From Arenibacter algicola (lineage in GTDB: Bacteria; Bacteroidota; Bacteroidia; Flavobacteriales; Flavobacteriaceae): a stretch of DNA of 64,000 nt. The stretch lies in contig NZ_JPOO01000001.1 in NCBI RefSeq assembly GCF_000733925.1, positions 2,232,001-2,296,000 of the forward strand, given 5' to 3'. The notes below the pieces were generated by a model that made no database searches, had not been told where the DNA came from, and was given only the letters and a program-made list of their open reading frames with translations. Made by a program: the position numbers and the translations under genes. Below, piece by piece: positions 36,704-45,375 of this stretch (positions are counted from its first letter, which is position 1; the number at the start of each line of letters is the position of its first letter).

Positions 36704-37039
36704 TTAACTATTTTTTGTTTTGGTAACAAGGTTTGTTGCATTTCTTAGTTCATCCCAGGTGGTATCCAATTCCTTTAGGAATAGTTTTCCCGTTTCTGTT
36801 AGTGTATAATACTTTCTTGGGGGACCTGAAGTGGATTCTTCCCAACGATAGTTGAGCAATCCTGCATTTTTTAGTCTTGTGAGCAACGGATAAATAGTAC
36901 CCTCTACCACCAGCATTTTAGCATCCTTTAGGGTGTCCAGGATTTCGGAGGTATACTTGTCCTCTCCATTGAGAATGGAAAGTATGCAGTACTCCAAGAC
37001 TCCCTTGCGCATTTGCGCTTTTGTGTTTTCAATATTCAT
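36704..37039 (-). CDS. PadR-family transcriptional regulator
   Basis: 111 residues. The winged helix has MRKGVLEYCILSILNGEDKY, then VVEGTIYPLLTRLKNAGLL and SGPPRKYYTLTETGK, the canonical PadR N-terminal domain with a short C-terminal helix (subfamily 2 size). It is first in the operon with the PspC gene, so it probably represses its own operon. The inducer is unknown. Confidence 0.95.
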   Translation of the reverse strand: MNIENTKAQMRKGVLEYCILSILNGEDKYTSEILDTLKDAKMLVVEGTIYPLLTRLKNAGLLNYRWEESTSGPPRKYYTLTETGKLFLKELDTTWDELRNATNLVTKTKNS

Positions 37040-37158
37040 AATTTCATGATTATAATAATTTTACTGTTCGTTTTTTTTGATGATCGCATTGTAGCATTTT
37101 AATTTGATTGATGAATAAACTCTGGAATTAGTGTGATGAGTACTAATTGTATTGTACA

Positions 37159-37641
37159 TTATTTAATAAATGGTATGCTTATCGGATATTTAAATTCTAT
37201 GCCTTCACTGGTACGAATGGTAGCCAGGATGGTATAAACTATATTTACCAAGAACAGTCCCAACTGTGCTGCTCCAGCTATTCCCAATGGCCAAAGCAAT
37301 TTTCCCAATTGGAACGGATGAAAGTCAAAATCGAAATTAAGACCGTTGAATTCGTTAAGATTGGCAAAGTTGAAATTACCCAATTGAAATATTTCCGGTA
37401 AAATCCCTATAAAAAAGGGAATAGTGAAAATACCTATGATGATGGAATATAATAGTAGACTTATTTGAAAGTTCAAAGCCTGTTTGCCATTTTGGTCCAC
37501 GAAGTCATGCTCCTTTTTATTCGCTGTCCAAAGTATCAAGGGTAGTAGGAAATTCCCAAAAGGGATAAAATATTTGGAAAAGGTGGAGGCGTGTATTATT
37601 GCTGCCAAATTTTTTTCGTGTTTGCTAATTGTTTCGGTCAT
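37159..37641 (-). CDS. DUF4870 membrane protein
   Basis: 160 residues with three or four predicted transmembrane helices (FGNFLLPLILWTAN, LLLYSIIIGIFTIPFFIGIL, IAGAAQLGLFLVNIVYTILA). KKEHDFVDQNGKQALNFQ is the conserved DUF4870 loop. The C-terminus ends RTSEGIEFKYPISIPFIK, also typical. An unusual Asn/Phe-rich insert (GNFNFANLNEFNGLNFDFDF) lies between helices. Same strand as the PadR/PspC genes. Function unknown. Confidence 0.88.
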   Translation of the reverse strand: MTETISKHEKNLAAIIHASTFSKYFIPFGNFLLPLILWTANKKEHDFVDQNGKQALNFQISLLLYSIIIGIFTIPFFIGILPEIFQLGNFNFANLNEFNGLNFDFDFHPFQLGKLLWPLGIAGAAQLGLFLVNIVYTILATIRTSEGIEFKYPISIPFIK

Positions 37642-37857
37642 TGTTATATAATTAGTGTTCCCTAGGTAGCTATTTCTACTTTATTGTTGGTCCAGGTTAG
37701 AACAGTTTCTGATAGCAGCCAAAACTATATTTCTATGTTAAACCGGGCTATTATTATAGACTGTTCTTATTAAACCTAATAACTTCTTATGCAAATATAT
37801 ATCTAAAAGAAGGTACTATGCAAAACAAAGTACTAAAAATTAACAATTTATTAACAA

Positions 37858-37887
37858 TTGTAGGTTCGTACATTTTATATACTTTTG
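37858..37887 (+). promoter_or_regulatory. Promoter of the DUF4442 gene: TTG-N19-TACTTTTG
   Basis: TTG at 37858-37860, 19 nt, then TACTTTTG at 37880-37887. Both boxes and the spacing match the Bacteroidota consensus, and the ATG follows 20 nt later. One of the best promoter matches in the window. Confidence 0.75.
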
Positions 37888-37907
37888 ATTTAAATTAAAC
37901 GACAGTT

Positions 37908-38363
37908 ATGGCTTCCGATGCAAGTAAAATTAACATGTTCAGCTTCTTTAAACTCCCGGCCGTATGGTGGACAGGAGTACGATTAAGATACATTGATGAA
38001 AAAAAGGCAATAGTAACCGTTAGGCATAGATGGATCAATCAAAATCCGTTTAAATCCTTGTTTTGGGCAGTTCAGGGGATGGCAGCGGAGTTGACCACCG
38101 GAGCTATGGTCATGAATCAGATCAGAAAGAGTGGAAGAAATATTTCCATGCTGGTAGCCAATAACAATGCTAATTTTTCAAAAAAGGCAACAGGTAAAAT
38201 TACATTTAGCTGTGAGGAGGGCCACCTTATAGCAGATGCCATTAAAAAAACCATAGAAACCGGAGAGGGACAGACTATTTGGATGAAATCGGTCGGGGTC
38301 AACGAAGAAGGTATGGTAGTTTCTACCTTTAATTTTGAATGGACACTTAAGGTAAAGGGGTAA
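37908..38363 (+). CDS. DUF4442 hotdog-fold protein
   Basis: 151 residues. KLPAVWWTGVRLRYIDEKKA, VRHRWINQNPFKSLFWAVQG and AAELTTGAMVMNQI are characteristic of DUF4442, a thioesterase-like hotdog family. GKITFSCEEGHLIADAIKK continues the fold. Acyl-CoA thioesterase activity is suspected for relatives but not shown, and no catalytic residue can be assigned here. A single gene with its own promoter. Confidence 0.88.
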   Translation: MASDASKINMFSFFKLPAVWWTGVRLRYIDEKKAIVTVRHRWINQNPFKSLFWAVQGMAAELTTGAMVMNQIRKSGRNISMLVANNNANFSKKATGKITFSCEEGHLIADAIKKTIETGEGQTIWMKSVGVNEEGMVVSTFNFEWTLKVKG

Positions 38364-38384
38364 GGTGCCAATTGTATAATGTAC

Positions 38385-38424
38385 CAATTAATCAATTAAT
38401 CAATGTACCAATGTAACAATGGAT
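38385..38424. repeat. Dispersed AT-rich repeat related to the 17-kb island
   Basis: Tracts such as AATGTACCAATTAATCAATT and CAATGTACCAATGTAACAAT resemble the AATGTACCAATGTACCAAT motif of the repeat island at 17.1-17.7 kb. It lies after the DUF4442 gene. Similarity is by eye and partly low-complexity. Confidence 0.6.
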
Positions 38425-38597
38425 CAATTTTCCAATTCCCAATATCTAATGGACCATTGTAACAAATCTGTTTTTTTTGATACTTATAGTCTGAACAAAA
38501 AGATTAGGGTTATAGCACATACCACCAAATTAACTAGCTAGTAATATTTGATTTTGATACAGATTTGTTCTAGCTAAGAGACTCCGATAATGTTCTA

Positions 38598-39386
38598 ATG
38601 AAAAAAACAGTATTTGAAATAACTAAAATGGATTGTCCTTCGGAAGAAAACCTTATCCGAATGAAATTAGATGGAATTCCCGGTGTAGAACATCTCGACT
38701 TTGACATTCCGAATCGAAAATTGGCCGTTTTTCATGATGGACAAGCTGACCAAATTGAGACATTAATACTCGAACTAAATTTAGGTGGGCAAAAATTAAA
38801 GACCGAAGAAACTGCCCAAACACAGTTTGCAGAAAATTCAAATCAAAAAAAGTTACTGTGGACAGTTCTTTCCATTAATTTTCTTTTTTTTATTATCGAA
38901 ATGACAACAGGATTAATTTCCAAATCCATGGGACTTGTTGCTGATAGTTTGGATATGCTTGCAGACTCATTTGTTTATGGAATTAGTCTTTTTGCTGTGG
39001 GCGGTACTTTAATACGAAAAAGACGAATTGCCAAACTTGCCGGTTATTTTCAAATTTTACTTGCGGTTATGGGATTTGGCGAAGTTTTGAGACGTTTTTT
39101 CGGAGCAGAACAACTTCCTAATTTCACGACAATGATAATGGTTTCGGTTTTTGCTTTAATTGCAAACGGAATTTGTCTTTACTTACTTCAAAAATCTAAA
39201 AGTAAAGAAGAAGCACATATGAAAGCAAGTATGATTTTTACTTCAAATGATGTAATTATCAATTTAGGCGTTATTGTAGCCGGCTTTTTGGTTAATGTGC
39301 TAAACTCCAACAAACCCGACTTGATTATCGGAACTATTGTTTTTATTTTGGTAATACAAGGCGCAAGACGAATATTAAAACTCTGA
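38598..39386 (+). CDS. Cation-efflux (CDF-like) transporter with N-terminal HMA-like domain
   Basis: 262 residues. The N-terminal about 70 residues (MKKTVFEITKMDCPSEENLI, then GIPGVEHLDFDIPNRKLAVF) match a heavy-metal-associated fold, but the loop has one Cys (MDCPSE) instead of CxxC. The C-terminal part has CDF-like helices, including FIIEMTTGLISKSMGLVADSLDMLADSFVY with the Asp pair that binds metal in the first site. It probably exports a divalent cation. Codon use is rich in CGA for arginine, unlike most neighbours, which hints at a different origin. Single gene. Confidence 0.85.
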   Translation: MKKTVFEITKMDCPSEENLIRMKLDGIPGVEHLDFDIPNRKLAVFHDGQADQIETLILELNLGGQKLKTEETAQTQFAENSNQKKLLWTVLSINFLFFIIEMTTGLISKSMGLVADSLDMLADSFVYGISLFAVGGTLIRKRRIAKLAGYFQILLAVMGFGEVLRRFFGAEQLPNFTTMIMVSVFALIANGICLYLLQKSKSKEEAHMKASMIFTSNDVIINLGVIVAGFLVNVLNSNKPDLIIGTIVFILVIQGARRILKL

Positions 39387-39418
39387 AATAAGTAATATAA
39401 AATAAAAAGAAGATTGAT

Positions 39419-40216
39419 ATGAACGCACACGAAATAGACTATGTAATTTACGGAGAAGAAATGCAATATGTGGAAATAGAATTGGATCCACAGGAGGCCG
39501 TGGTGGCCGAAGCAGGTAGTTTTATGATGATGGATTCCGACATTAAAATGGATACCATTTTTGGTGATGGCTCCAATCAGGATACAGGGGTTCTGGGAAA
39601 ACTATTCTCGGCCGGAAAGCGTTTGCTTACAGGCGAAAGTCTATTTATGACGGCATTTTTAAATATAGGTCATGGTAAAAAGCAGGTAAGCTTTGCCTCT
39701 CCTTATCCTGGAAAAATTATTCCGATAGACCTTAGTGAATTTCAAGGCAAGTTTATTTGTCAGAAAGATGCTTTTTTGTGTGCGGCAAAAGGGGTTTCCG
39801 TAGGTATTGAATTTTCAAAGAGGTTGGGGCGAGGACTATTTGGAGGTGAAGGTTTTATCATGCAAAAATTGGAGGGCGATGGAATGGCCTTTGTACATGC
39901 AGGAGGAACTACGGCAAAAAAGGTACTCGGTCCAGGTGAAACCTTAAAAGTGGATACTGGCTGTATTATTGGCTTTACCAAGGACGTGGATTATGATATA
40001 GAATTTATAGGGGGAATCAAAAACACCATCTTTGGGGGCGAGGGACTTTTTTATGCCACCCTACGTGGCCCTGGCACAGTATATATACAATCACTGCCCT
40101 TTAGCAGATTGGCAGGTAGGGTCTTGGCATCCATTCCAAGAGGAGGAAAAGACAAAGGGGAAGGCAGTATTTTGGGTGGCCTTGGTGACCTTTTGGACGG
40201 GGATAATCGATTTTAA
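39419..40216 (+). CDS. AIM24-family protein (TIGR00266 type)
   Basis: 265 residues. The beta-rich AIM24 pattern appears as EEMQYVEIELDPQEAVVAEA, GSFMMMDSDIKMDT, KRLLTGESLFMTAFLN, FSKRLGRGLFGGEGFIMQKL and KNTIFGGEGLFYATLRGPG. Repeated Gly-Gly-Glu-Gly motifs are typical. Relatives occur in bacteria and mitochondria, and the function is not established. It follows the cation-efflux gene by 32 bp but looks different in codon use. Confidence 0.9.
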   Translation: MNAHEIDYVIYGEEMQYVEIELDPQEAVVAEAGSFMMMDSDIKMDTIFGDGSNQDTGVLGKLFSAGKRLLTGESLFMTAFLNIGHGKKQVSFASPYPGKIIPIDLSEFQGKFICQKDAFLCAAKGVSVGIEFSKRLGRGLFGGEGFIMQKLEGDGMAFVHAGGTTAKKVLGPGETLKVDTGCIIGFTKDVDYDIEFIGGIKNTIFGGEGLFYATLRGPGTVYIQSLPFSRLAGRVLASIPRGGKDKGEGSILGGLGDLLDGDNRF

Positions 40217-40263
40217 TCAATACATAGCCTTCTTCATTTTTCCATTACAATCTATACTTTATA

Positions 40264-40917
40264 ATGAATTTTCAATCCTTATTTCAATTTCTTACAGAAC
40301 TCAACCAACATAACTCCAAGGAGTGGATGGATAATAACCGAAAATGGTACAAGGAGGTAAGAAAAGATTATATAGGATGGTTGGATGAACTGGATCTGGC
40401 CATTGCGGCTTTGGATAATGAATATTTTGATACTCCAGGTAAAAAGGGAATAAACCGTATTAACAATAATTTGATGTTCCATCCCAACAAACCCATCTAT
40501 AAGGACCATTTTGGAGCAGGGTTGGACAAGGCGCCCAATACCGCAGACTTTTACATTGAGGTAGGTCTTGGTCAGTCCATGTTGGCCGGCGGCTTTTGGA
40601 GGCCGGATCCAAAAACCTTACGCAGCATACGCGAGGCTATTGATTACGACGGAGAGGAGTTAAAAAAAATACTTAATAAAAAATCCTTTAAGGACACTTT
40701 TGGGGATTTGGTTGTGGATGAAACACTAAAGAATGCTCCCAAGGGATTTTCCAAGGACCATCCGCATGTGGAACTGTTACGGCATAAAACGTTTGCTGTT
40801 ATGCATCCCCTTACACAAAAAGAAATATTACAAGATGATTTTAAGCAGAAGATAATCTCGGTTTATATGGAAATGCTCCCCTTTAGACGGTATTTGAACA
40901 AGGCCGTTACTGTTTGA
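40264..40917 (+). CDS. DUF2461 family protein (TIGR02453 type)
   Basis: 217 residues. LFQFLTELNQHNSKEWMDNN and RKWYKEVRKDY at the start, then GKKGINRINNNLMFHPNKP, FYIEVGLGQSMLAGGFWRPD and PFRRYLNKAV, follow the TIGR02453 pattern. It is thought to be a cytoplasmic enzyme of unknown reaction. Length is normal. 47 bp after the AIM24 gene. Confidence 0.9.
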   Translation: MNFQSLFQFLTELNQHNSKEWMDNNRKWYKEVRKDYIGWLDELDLAIAALDNEYFDTPGKKGINRINNNLMFHPNKPIYKDHFGAGLDKAPNTADFYIEVGLGQSMLAGGFWRPDPKTLRSIREAIDYDGEELKKILNKKSFKDTFGDLVVDETLKNAPKGFSKDHPHVELLRHKTFAVMHPLTQKEILQDDFKQKIISVYMEMLPFRRYLNKAVTV

Positions 40918-41008
40918 GGTACAGTCATAGCTTGCATCATACAACTATAAATTTTGTTTGGGATATTAAATCCTATTTTTTCACCGATTACTAGCGTCTA
41001 TAAATCCC

Positions 41009-41016
41009 TAGCTTTG
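41009..41016 (+). promoter_or_regulatory. -7 element (TAGCTTTG) before nudK
   Basis: Exact TANNTTTG match, 24 nt upstream of the ATG at 41041. It lies inside an upstream in-frame TTG extension, which supports 41041 as the true start. Confidence 0.5.
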
Positions 41017-41040
41017 TATACAAACAAGAACCTTCCAGAA

Positions 41041-41631
41041 ATGAACAACAAAAAAGTAAGAAACATAAACAGGCAGTTATTGTCCAATAACTGGTATAAA
41101 CTTGAAAAGTTAAGCTTTGAATATCAGCGTGATGATGGCAGTTGGGAAACCCAATCCCGAGAGGCCTATGATCGGGGAAATGGTGCGGCCATTTTACTGT
41201 ACAACAAAAAGAATAGAACGGTTATACTTACCCGACAGTTTCGGATGCCCACCTATATAAATGGCAATGACTCCGGGATGATGATAGAGGTTTGCGCCGG
41301 ATTATTGGATGGTGACCATCCCGAAGACTGTATTAAAAAGGAAACCGAGGAAGAGACCGGTTATAAATTGGAGAAGGTAGAGAAAGTATTTGAATCCTAT
41401 ATGTCGCCTGGTTCCGTAACCGAGATCCTTTATTTCTTCATTGGGTCATATGAAGAAAAAATGAAGATAGGCGAGGGGGGTGGTGCCGAGGAGGAGACAG
41501 AAAATATTGAAGTCTTGGAGTTGGACTTTGAAAAAGCTTTGGAAATGATACGTACCGGTGAAATAAAAGATGCCAAGACCATTATGTTACTGCAATACGC
41601 CAAAATTAATGGGTTATTTTCCAACAACTAA
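41041..41631 (+). CDS. nudK: NUDIX hydrolase, GDP-mannose pyrophosphatase-like
   Basis: 196 residues from the ATG at 41041. The Nudix box is EVCAGLLDGDHPEDC then IKKETEEETGY, with the REx2EE-like catalytic glutamates (KETEEE). TRQFRMPTYINGNDSG before the box and YMSPGSVTEILYFFIGSY after it match the NudK branch. These Mg-dependent enzymes hydrolyse GDP-mannose or ADP-ribose type substrates. msrA follows 15 bp later, so they may be co-transcribed. An ADP-sugar diphosphatase is the alternative. Confidence 0.88.
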   Translation: MNNKKVRNINRQLLSNNWYKLEKLSFEYQRDDGSWETQSREAYDRGNGAAILLYNKKNRTVILTRQFRMPTYINGNDSGMMIEVCAGLLDGDHPEDCIKKETEEETGYKLEKVEKVFESYMSPGSVTEILYFFIGSYEEKMKIGEGGGAEEETENIEVLELDFEKALEMIRTGEIKDAKTIMLLQYAKINGLFSNN

Positions 41632-41646
41632 TACGACCAACCCATT

Positions 41647-42156
41647 ATGGAAACTATTCATAAGATTGCCTTTGGTGGTGGCTGCCACTGGTGTACCGAA
41701 GCCGTTTATAAGTCCTTAAAGGGGATAATAAGCGTAGAACAGGGTTTTGTAGCCTCGGATGGGGAGGAGTCGTCCTTTTCAGAGGCTGTAATAGTTAGTT
41801 ATGAGCCAAGCGACATAAGTTTGGAGGATTTAATTTTGATACATCTTTATACCCATAAATCGACTTCAGACCATAGTATGCGAAATAAATACCGCTCTGC
41901 CATTTATACTTTTGGGCCACTGGATGTTGAAAGATCTACCTTGGCACTGCAAAAATTTCAGGAGAATTTTAAAAAGCCTTTGGTAACCAAAGTCCTACCC
42001 TTCAGGGAATTTAAAGTTTCCGATAAGGCATTTCAAAACTATTATTATAAGAATCCATATAAGCCATTTTGCAAAACCCATATTGCCCCAAAAATCAAGT
42101 TGTTATTGTTGAAGTTTGCCGACAAAGTGGATCATATTAAGGTCTTGAATCAATAA
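41647..42156 (+). CDS. msrA: Peptide methionine sulfoxide reductase MsrA
   Basis: 169 residues. Reduces S-methionine sulfoxide in proteins. The active-site motif is FGGGCHWCTEAVY, with catalytic Cys13 and a nearby Cys16. His replaces the usual Phe, which I recognise from flavobacterial homologues. HLYTHKSTSDHSMRNKYRSA and the C-terminal FQNYYYKNPYKPFCKTHIAPK are further features, the last bearing a resolving-type Cys. Its stop overlaps that of dacB on the other strand by 7 bp. Confidence 0.9.
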   Translation: METIHKIAFGGGCHWCTEAVYKSLKGIISVEQGFVASDGEESSFSEAVIVSYEPSDISLEDLILIHLYTHKSTSDHSMRNKYRSAIYTFGPLDVERSTLALQKFQENFKKPLVTKVLPFREFKVSDKAFQNYYYKNPYKPFCKTHIAPKIKLLLLKFADKVDHIKVLNQ

Positions 42157-43478
42157 TTGTCCCTGATCATTTCGAAAATAGATTCCATATGTTGTTTTAC
42201 CTCACTATTGCTTTTGGTAAAATGGTTGTTCATAAAGCTAAATATTAAAGTCTTTCCAGACTGGGTAATTAGATACCCACTAAGGCAATAATTATTGCCA
42301 AGTGATCCGGTTTTGGCATAAATATATGGGCGATCATCACCATTAAACCTTCCTTTTAAAGTCCCGGTAAGGCCCCCAACTGGAAAAAAGTTGAACAGGC
42401 GTTCCCTTGGTATTTCCTGGTACATTTTATTTAATACATAGACCATTGTTCCCGGGGTAAACAAGTTGTAACGGGAAAGTCCGGAACCATCTACCCATCT
42501 CGGTGGTTGCTCAAGTTCCTGTAAATAATTGTCCAAAATATACTTCCTGGCCTTAGCACTGTTCAAGGTATCCGAAAGGGTAGAGGAGCTTAAAATTAAT
42601 AGTTGTTCCGCAAGAAAATTATCACTTACTTCCATCATTCTCTTATACAGGGAATCTGACGAAACACTGTACAACACCTGTTTTTCCTCATTCGGCATCT
42701 CTTGTACAATATTGACCTTTTTAAGTAGGACTTCTTCCAATAGACTTTTTGTAAGTGTGCTGTCTATCATAAAAGGACTCTCCAAGGTATCATTTCTATG
42801 AGGGTCATAATAAAAGGTATTGCTGTACAATTCCCTATTTACTCCATAACTAATCGGTACTACCTGGTTTTTAAAATGGTTTGGACTAACTGCCAAACTA
42901 TCATTATTGGTAATGGTTACAACATTGCCATATAAGGGAATACTATTTCTTTCCGGACTAAAATAGAGGTCATAATCCTCCCAGGCCCATCCTGGACCAT
43001 ATCTACTTTCCTCAAAATTATTCAGATAAAGGAACACGTTCTTATAGTTCTTGGCAAATTTTATTGCGGTACTGTCACCAAAATAGGGATGCAACAAGCT
43101 TGGGTCGCCCGTACCTTCCATATACAGGGTATCATTTTTAGCAATATATTTTAGGGCCGGAATCTTTTCGGGTAGGGTTTTAAGGGAAGTATATAAGGTA
43201 ATGATCTTGGTATTACTTGCCGGGGTAAAATATTTTTGGCTATTATGGCTATACAAGGTGTCTTTTTTTACAGGGTCATAAATTAATAGACCTTGAAAGT
43301 AATTGTTGGTAGTCTGTGAACTTATCTGTTGGTCAATGATCTTGTTTAATCTATTGGTATTTAATGTTTTACATCCTATTAAGCTTATGGAGGCTCCAAC
43401 TAGAATCAGTTGTCCAAGAGTCCTTTTTTTATTTAAAAGAAGTTGTTGAAAATGTACGTTCATCGACTTTAACATCAT
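42150..43478 (-). CDS. dacB: D-alanyl-D-alanine carboxypeptidase/endopeptidase (PBP4, S13), lipoprotein
   Basis: 442 residues from the first of several adjacent ATGs (43478, 43475, 43463). The hydrophobic stretch LGQLILVGASISLIGC has lipobox Cys36, so the enzyme is probably anchored in the envelope. Catalytic motifs are SNTK (Ser88, Lys91 in PASNTKIITLY), SGLSRYN and KTGSLGNNYCLSGY. It trims or hydrolyses peptidoglycan cross-links. Length is near the family norm. It is convergent with msrA. Confidence 0.93.
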   Translation of the reverse strand: MMLKSMNVHFQQLLLNKKRTLGQLILVGASISLIGCKTLNTNRLNKIIDQQISSQTTNNYFQGLLIYDPVKKDTLYSHNSQKYFTPASNTKIITLYTSLKTLPEKIPALKYIAKNDTLYMEGTGDPSLLHPYFGDSTAIKFAKNYKNVFLYLNNFEESRYGPGWAWEDYDLYFSPERNSIPLYGNVVTITNNDSLAVSPNHFKNQVVPISYGVNRELYSNTFYYDPHRNDTLESPFMIDSTLTKSLLEEVLLKKVNIVQEMPNEEKQVLYSVSSDSLYKRMMEVSDNFLAEQLLILSSSTLSDTLNSAKARKYILDNYLQELEQPPRWVDGSGLSRYNLFTPGTMVYVLNKMYQEIPRERLFNFFPVGGLTGTLKGRFNGDDRPYIYAKTGSLGNNYCLSGYLITQSGKTLIFSFMNNHFTKSNSEVKQHMESIFEMIRDNY

Positions 43479-43565
43479 TTTATCTATTATTTAACGGAAA
43501 GACGGCAATAATATATACCTTTTATTGGTTATCTTAGTCCAAGCAACCTAAAATTATTTTGAAAT

Positions 43566-43763
43566 ATGGCAAGAGCTATGTTAGAGTACACCAAAACCGT
43601 ACTGCAAAAGGTTAGTTTTGATACAAAGTTATTTTGCAAAGAACTAGAAAAAGCAGTGACTAGACTATTACCATTTGAAATAGAAGAATTAAAACTCTGG
43701 TTAAAGCAATTTATTAATGACAAGCCAGAATTACAACAAAGCCTTCTTTATTTGAAAGCATAG
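43566..43763 (+). CDS. Small conserved hypothetical protein, 65 residues
   Basis: The sequence begins MARAMLEYTKTVLQKVSFDT and continues LFCKELEKAVTRLLPFEIEE, all helical, with one Cys. I recall near-identical short proteins in many Flavobacteriaceae genomes, with no assigned function. It starts with ATG and is followed directly by a clean terminator, which supports it as a real gene. Cytoplasmic, no signal sequence. Confidence 0.8.
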   Translation: MARAMLEYTKTVLQKVSFDTKLFCKELEKAVTRLLPFEIEELKLWLKQFINDKPELQQSLLYLKA

Positions 43764-43767
43764 ATAA

Positions 43768-43796
43768 AAACCACCTTTATAAGGTGGCTTTTTTTT
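43768..43796 (+). terminator. Intrinsic terminator after the 65-residue gene
   Basis: CCACCTT (43771-43777) and AAGGTGG (43781-43787) form the stem, flanked by A- and T-rich runs with eight T after C. It lies a few bases beyond the stop codon. Confidence 0.88.
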
Positions 43797-43906
43797 GATC
43801 ACTTTTATGTGGGCAACTTTGTTTTTTTAAGACTTCTTATTCATTAAAGACAACTATTTAGGTTAATTCAACCGTATATAATGGCGGACCCCCAATGTTA
43901 TATATA

Positions 43907-44302
43907 ATGAAACAATTAACCTACGTATTTGTCTTATTCCTCCTCAGTTGTGGGAAGGATGAAGATACCCTGCCCCTTATTACCAATGAACTTTTAGGAA
44001 AATGGCAATTGGAAGCCACCAAAATTAGCCCTGGCGATATAGTTGAAAATTGGACCACAGTTATGAACGGACCAATATTCGAATTTAAGGCCAATGGTTC
44101 CTACACCCACAATGAAAAGGCTTGTGGTGGTATTGTTAATGGAATTTACAGTACCAATGATAGTGTTTTGACCTTACGTTATCACTGTGAGAATAATGCA
44201 ATAGAGACCAATTTTAATATGAGTTTTGCCGAAGGGCGACTTATACTATCCAATGTGGGCTGTATTGAGGAATGTTCCTATAAATATCGAAAAATGGAAT
44301 AA
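43907..44302 (+). CDS. Lipocalin-like lipoprotein
   Basis: 131 residues from the ATG at 43907. An ATG at 43895 adds four residues (MLYI) before the signal. MKQLTYVFVLFLLSCGKDED is a lipoprotein signal with Cys15. LLGKWQLEATKISPGD, FEFKANGSYTHNEKACGG and LTLRYHCENNAIETN are lipocalin-like beta strands, and five further Cys residues suggest disulfides. Its stop abuts the oxyR stop on the opposite strand. Ligand unknown. Confidence 0.8.
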   Translation: MKQLTYVFVLFLLSCGKDEDTLPLITNELLGKWQLEATKISPGDIVENWTTVMNGPIFEFKANGSYTHNEKACGGIVNGIYSTNDSVLTLRYHCENNAIETNFNMSFAEGRLILSNVGCIEECSYKYRKME

Positions 44303-45241
44303 TTATTTGTTCAACGGACTAATAATTTTTACATCCTGAAAAGCAATAGCACCTCTTACTACACTGGCAATAACATCATATAAGGCTTCTGTAATTTGTA
44401 TTTTCAGCTCACTTTTGTGGTAAATAAGACTTACTTCACGAGCAGGAGAGGGGTTTTTGAAGAATTTTAGGTTCTGCTTCTTTTTATCATCCAATTCAAT
44501 GGTGTTTAGGAAGGGTAGGAGGGTCATGCCCAATCCTTCATTGGATAGGTTGATCAACGTTTCAAAACTACCGCTCTGCAATTGAAAGTGTTCTTCCTGA
44601 TAACTTTTTGAGGCATTGCACAAGTTTATGACTCCATCCCTAAAACAATGTCCGTCCCTTAAAAGTAGAACATCAGAAATTTCCAAATCTTCAGGTACTA
44701 ATTCCGCTATTCTTCCCAGTCTATGATTGGGAGGTACGTACCCCACAAAAGGTTCGTAATAAAGTGGGCGTTCCTTAATAAATTCGATTTCCAATGGCGT
44801 AGCCGCAATTGCCGCATCAATATGGCCATCTTGCAGATTTCGGATCAAATTTTCCGTGTTCTGCTCTTTAATGATCAGATTTACCTTTGGATATTTTTTA
44901 ATGAAGGTCCTCAAGAACATGGGCAATAAGGTGGGCATAATGGTAGGGATGATCCCAAGGGTAAATTCACCGCCAATAAAACCCTTTTCCTGATCTACTA
45001 TATCTTTAATACGGTTGGCCTCATTGACAATATTTTTGGCCTGTGCAACTATTTTGGCGCCCACTTCTGTTATGGTAATAGGTTTTTTACTCCTATCGAA
45101 AATTAATATGTCCAACTCGTCCTCCAATTTTTGGACCTGCATACTCAATGTAGGTTGGGTGACAAAGCTTTTTTCGGCCGCTAAGGTAAAATTCTGGTAC
45201 TCGGCAACGGCTAATACATATTGCAACTGTGTAATGGTCAT
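44303..45241 (-). CDS. oxyR: LysR-type peroxide sensor OxyR
   Basis: 312 residues. The N-terminal helix-turn-helix is AEKSFVTQPTLSMQVQKLED (about 20-45). The regulatory domain carries DGHCFRDGVINLC with Cys199 and Cys208, the same spacing and numbers as the redox cysteine pair of E. coli OxyR, so peroxide sensing is well supported. Likely targets in the window are dps, trxB or msrA, but none is adjacent and no binding site was proved. It is a single gene with its start at 45241. Confidence 0.95.
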   Translation of the reverse strand: MTITQLQYVLAVAEYQNFTLAAEKSFVTQPTLSMQVQKLEDELDILIFDRSKKPITITEVGAKIVAQAKNIVNEANRIKDIVDQEKGFIGGEFTLGIIPTIMPTLLPMFLRTFIKKYPKVNLIIKEQNTENLIRNLQDGHIDAAIAATPLEIEFIKERPLYYEPFVGYVPPNHRLGRIAELVPEDLEISDVLLLRDGHCFRDGVINLCNASKSYQEEHFQLQSGSFETLINLSNEGLGMTLLPFLNTIELDDKKKQNLKFFKNPSPAREVSLIYHKSELKIQITEALYDVIASVVRGAIAFQDVKIISPLNK

Positions 45242-45375
45242 GAAGTATTATTTAAAGTGATAAAATTATAAAAACTATAAACAAAACCTATAAAGTTTCA
45301 GCCTTAGTTGTAAAATCTTATGAGAATGGCATAAATGGACCGGTCTGGATAAATTGGGTTAGTGTCATTGGGGTA

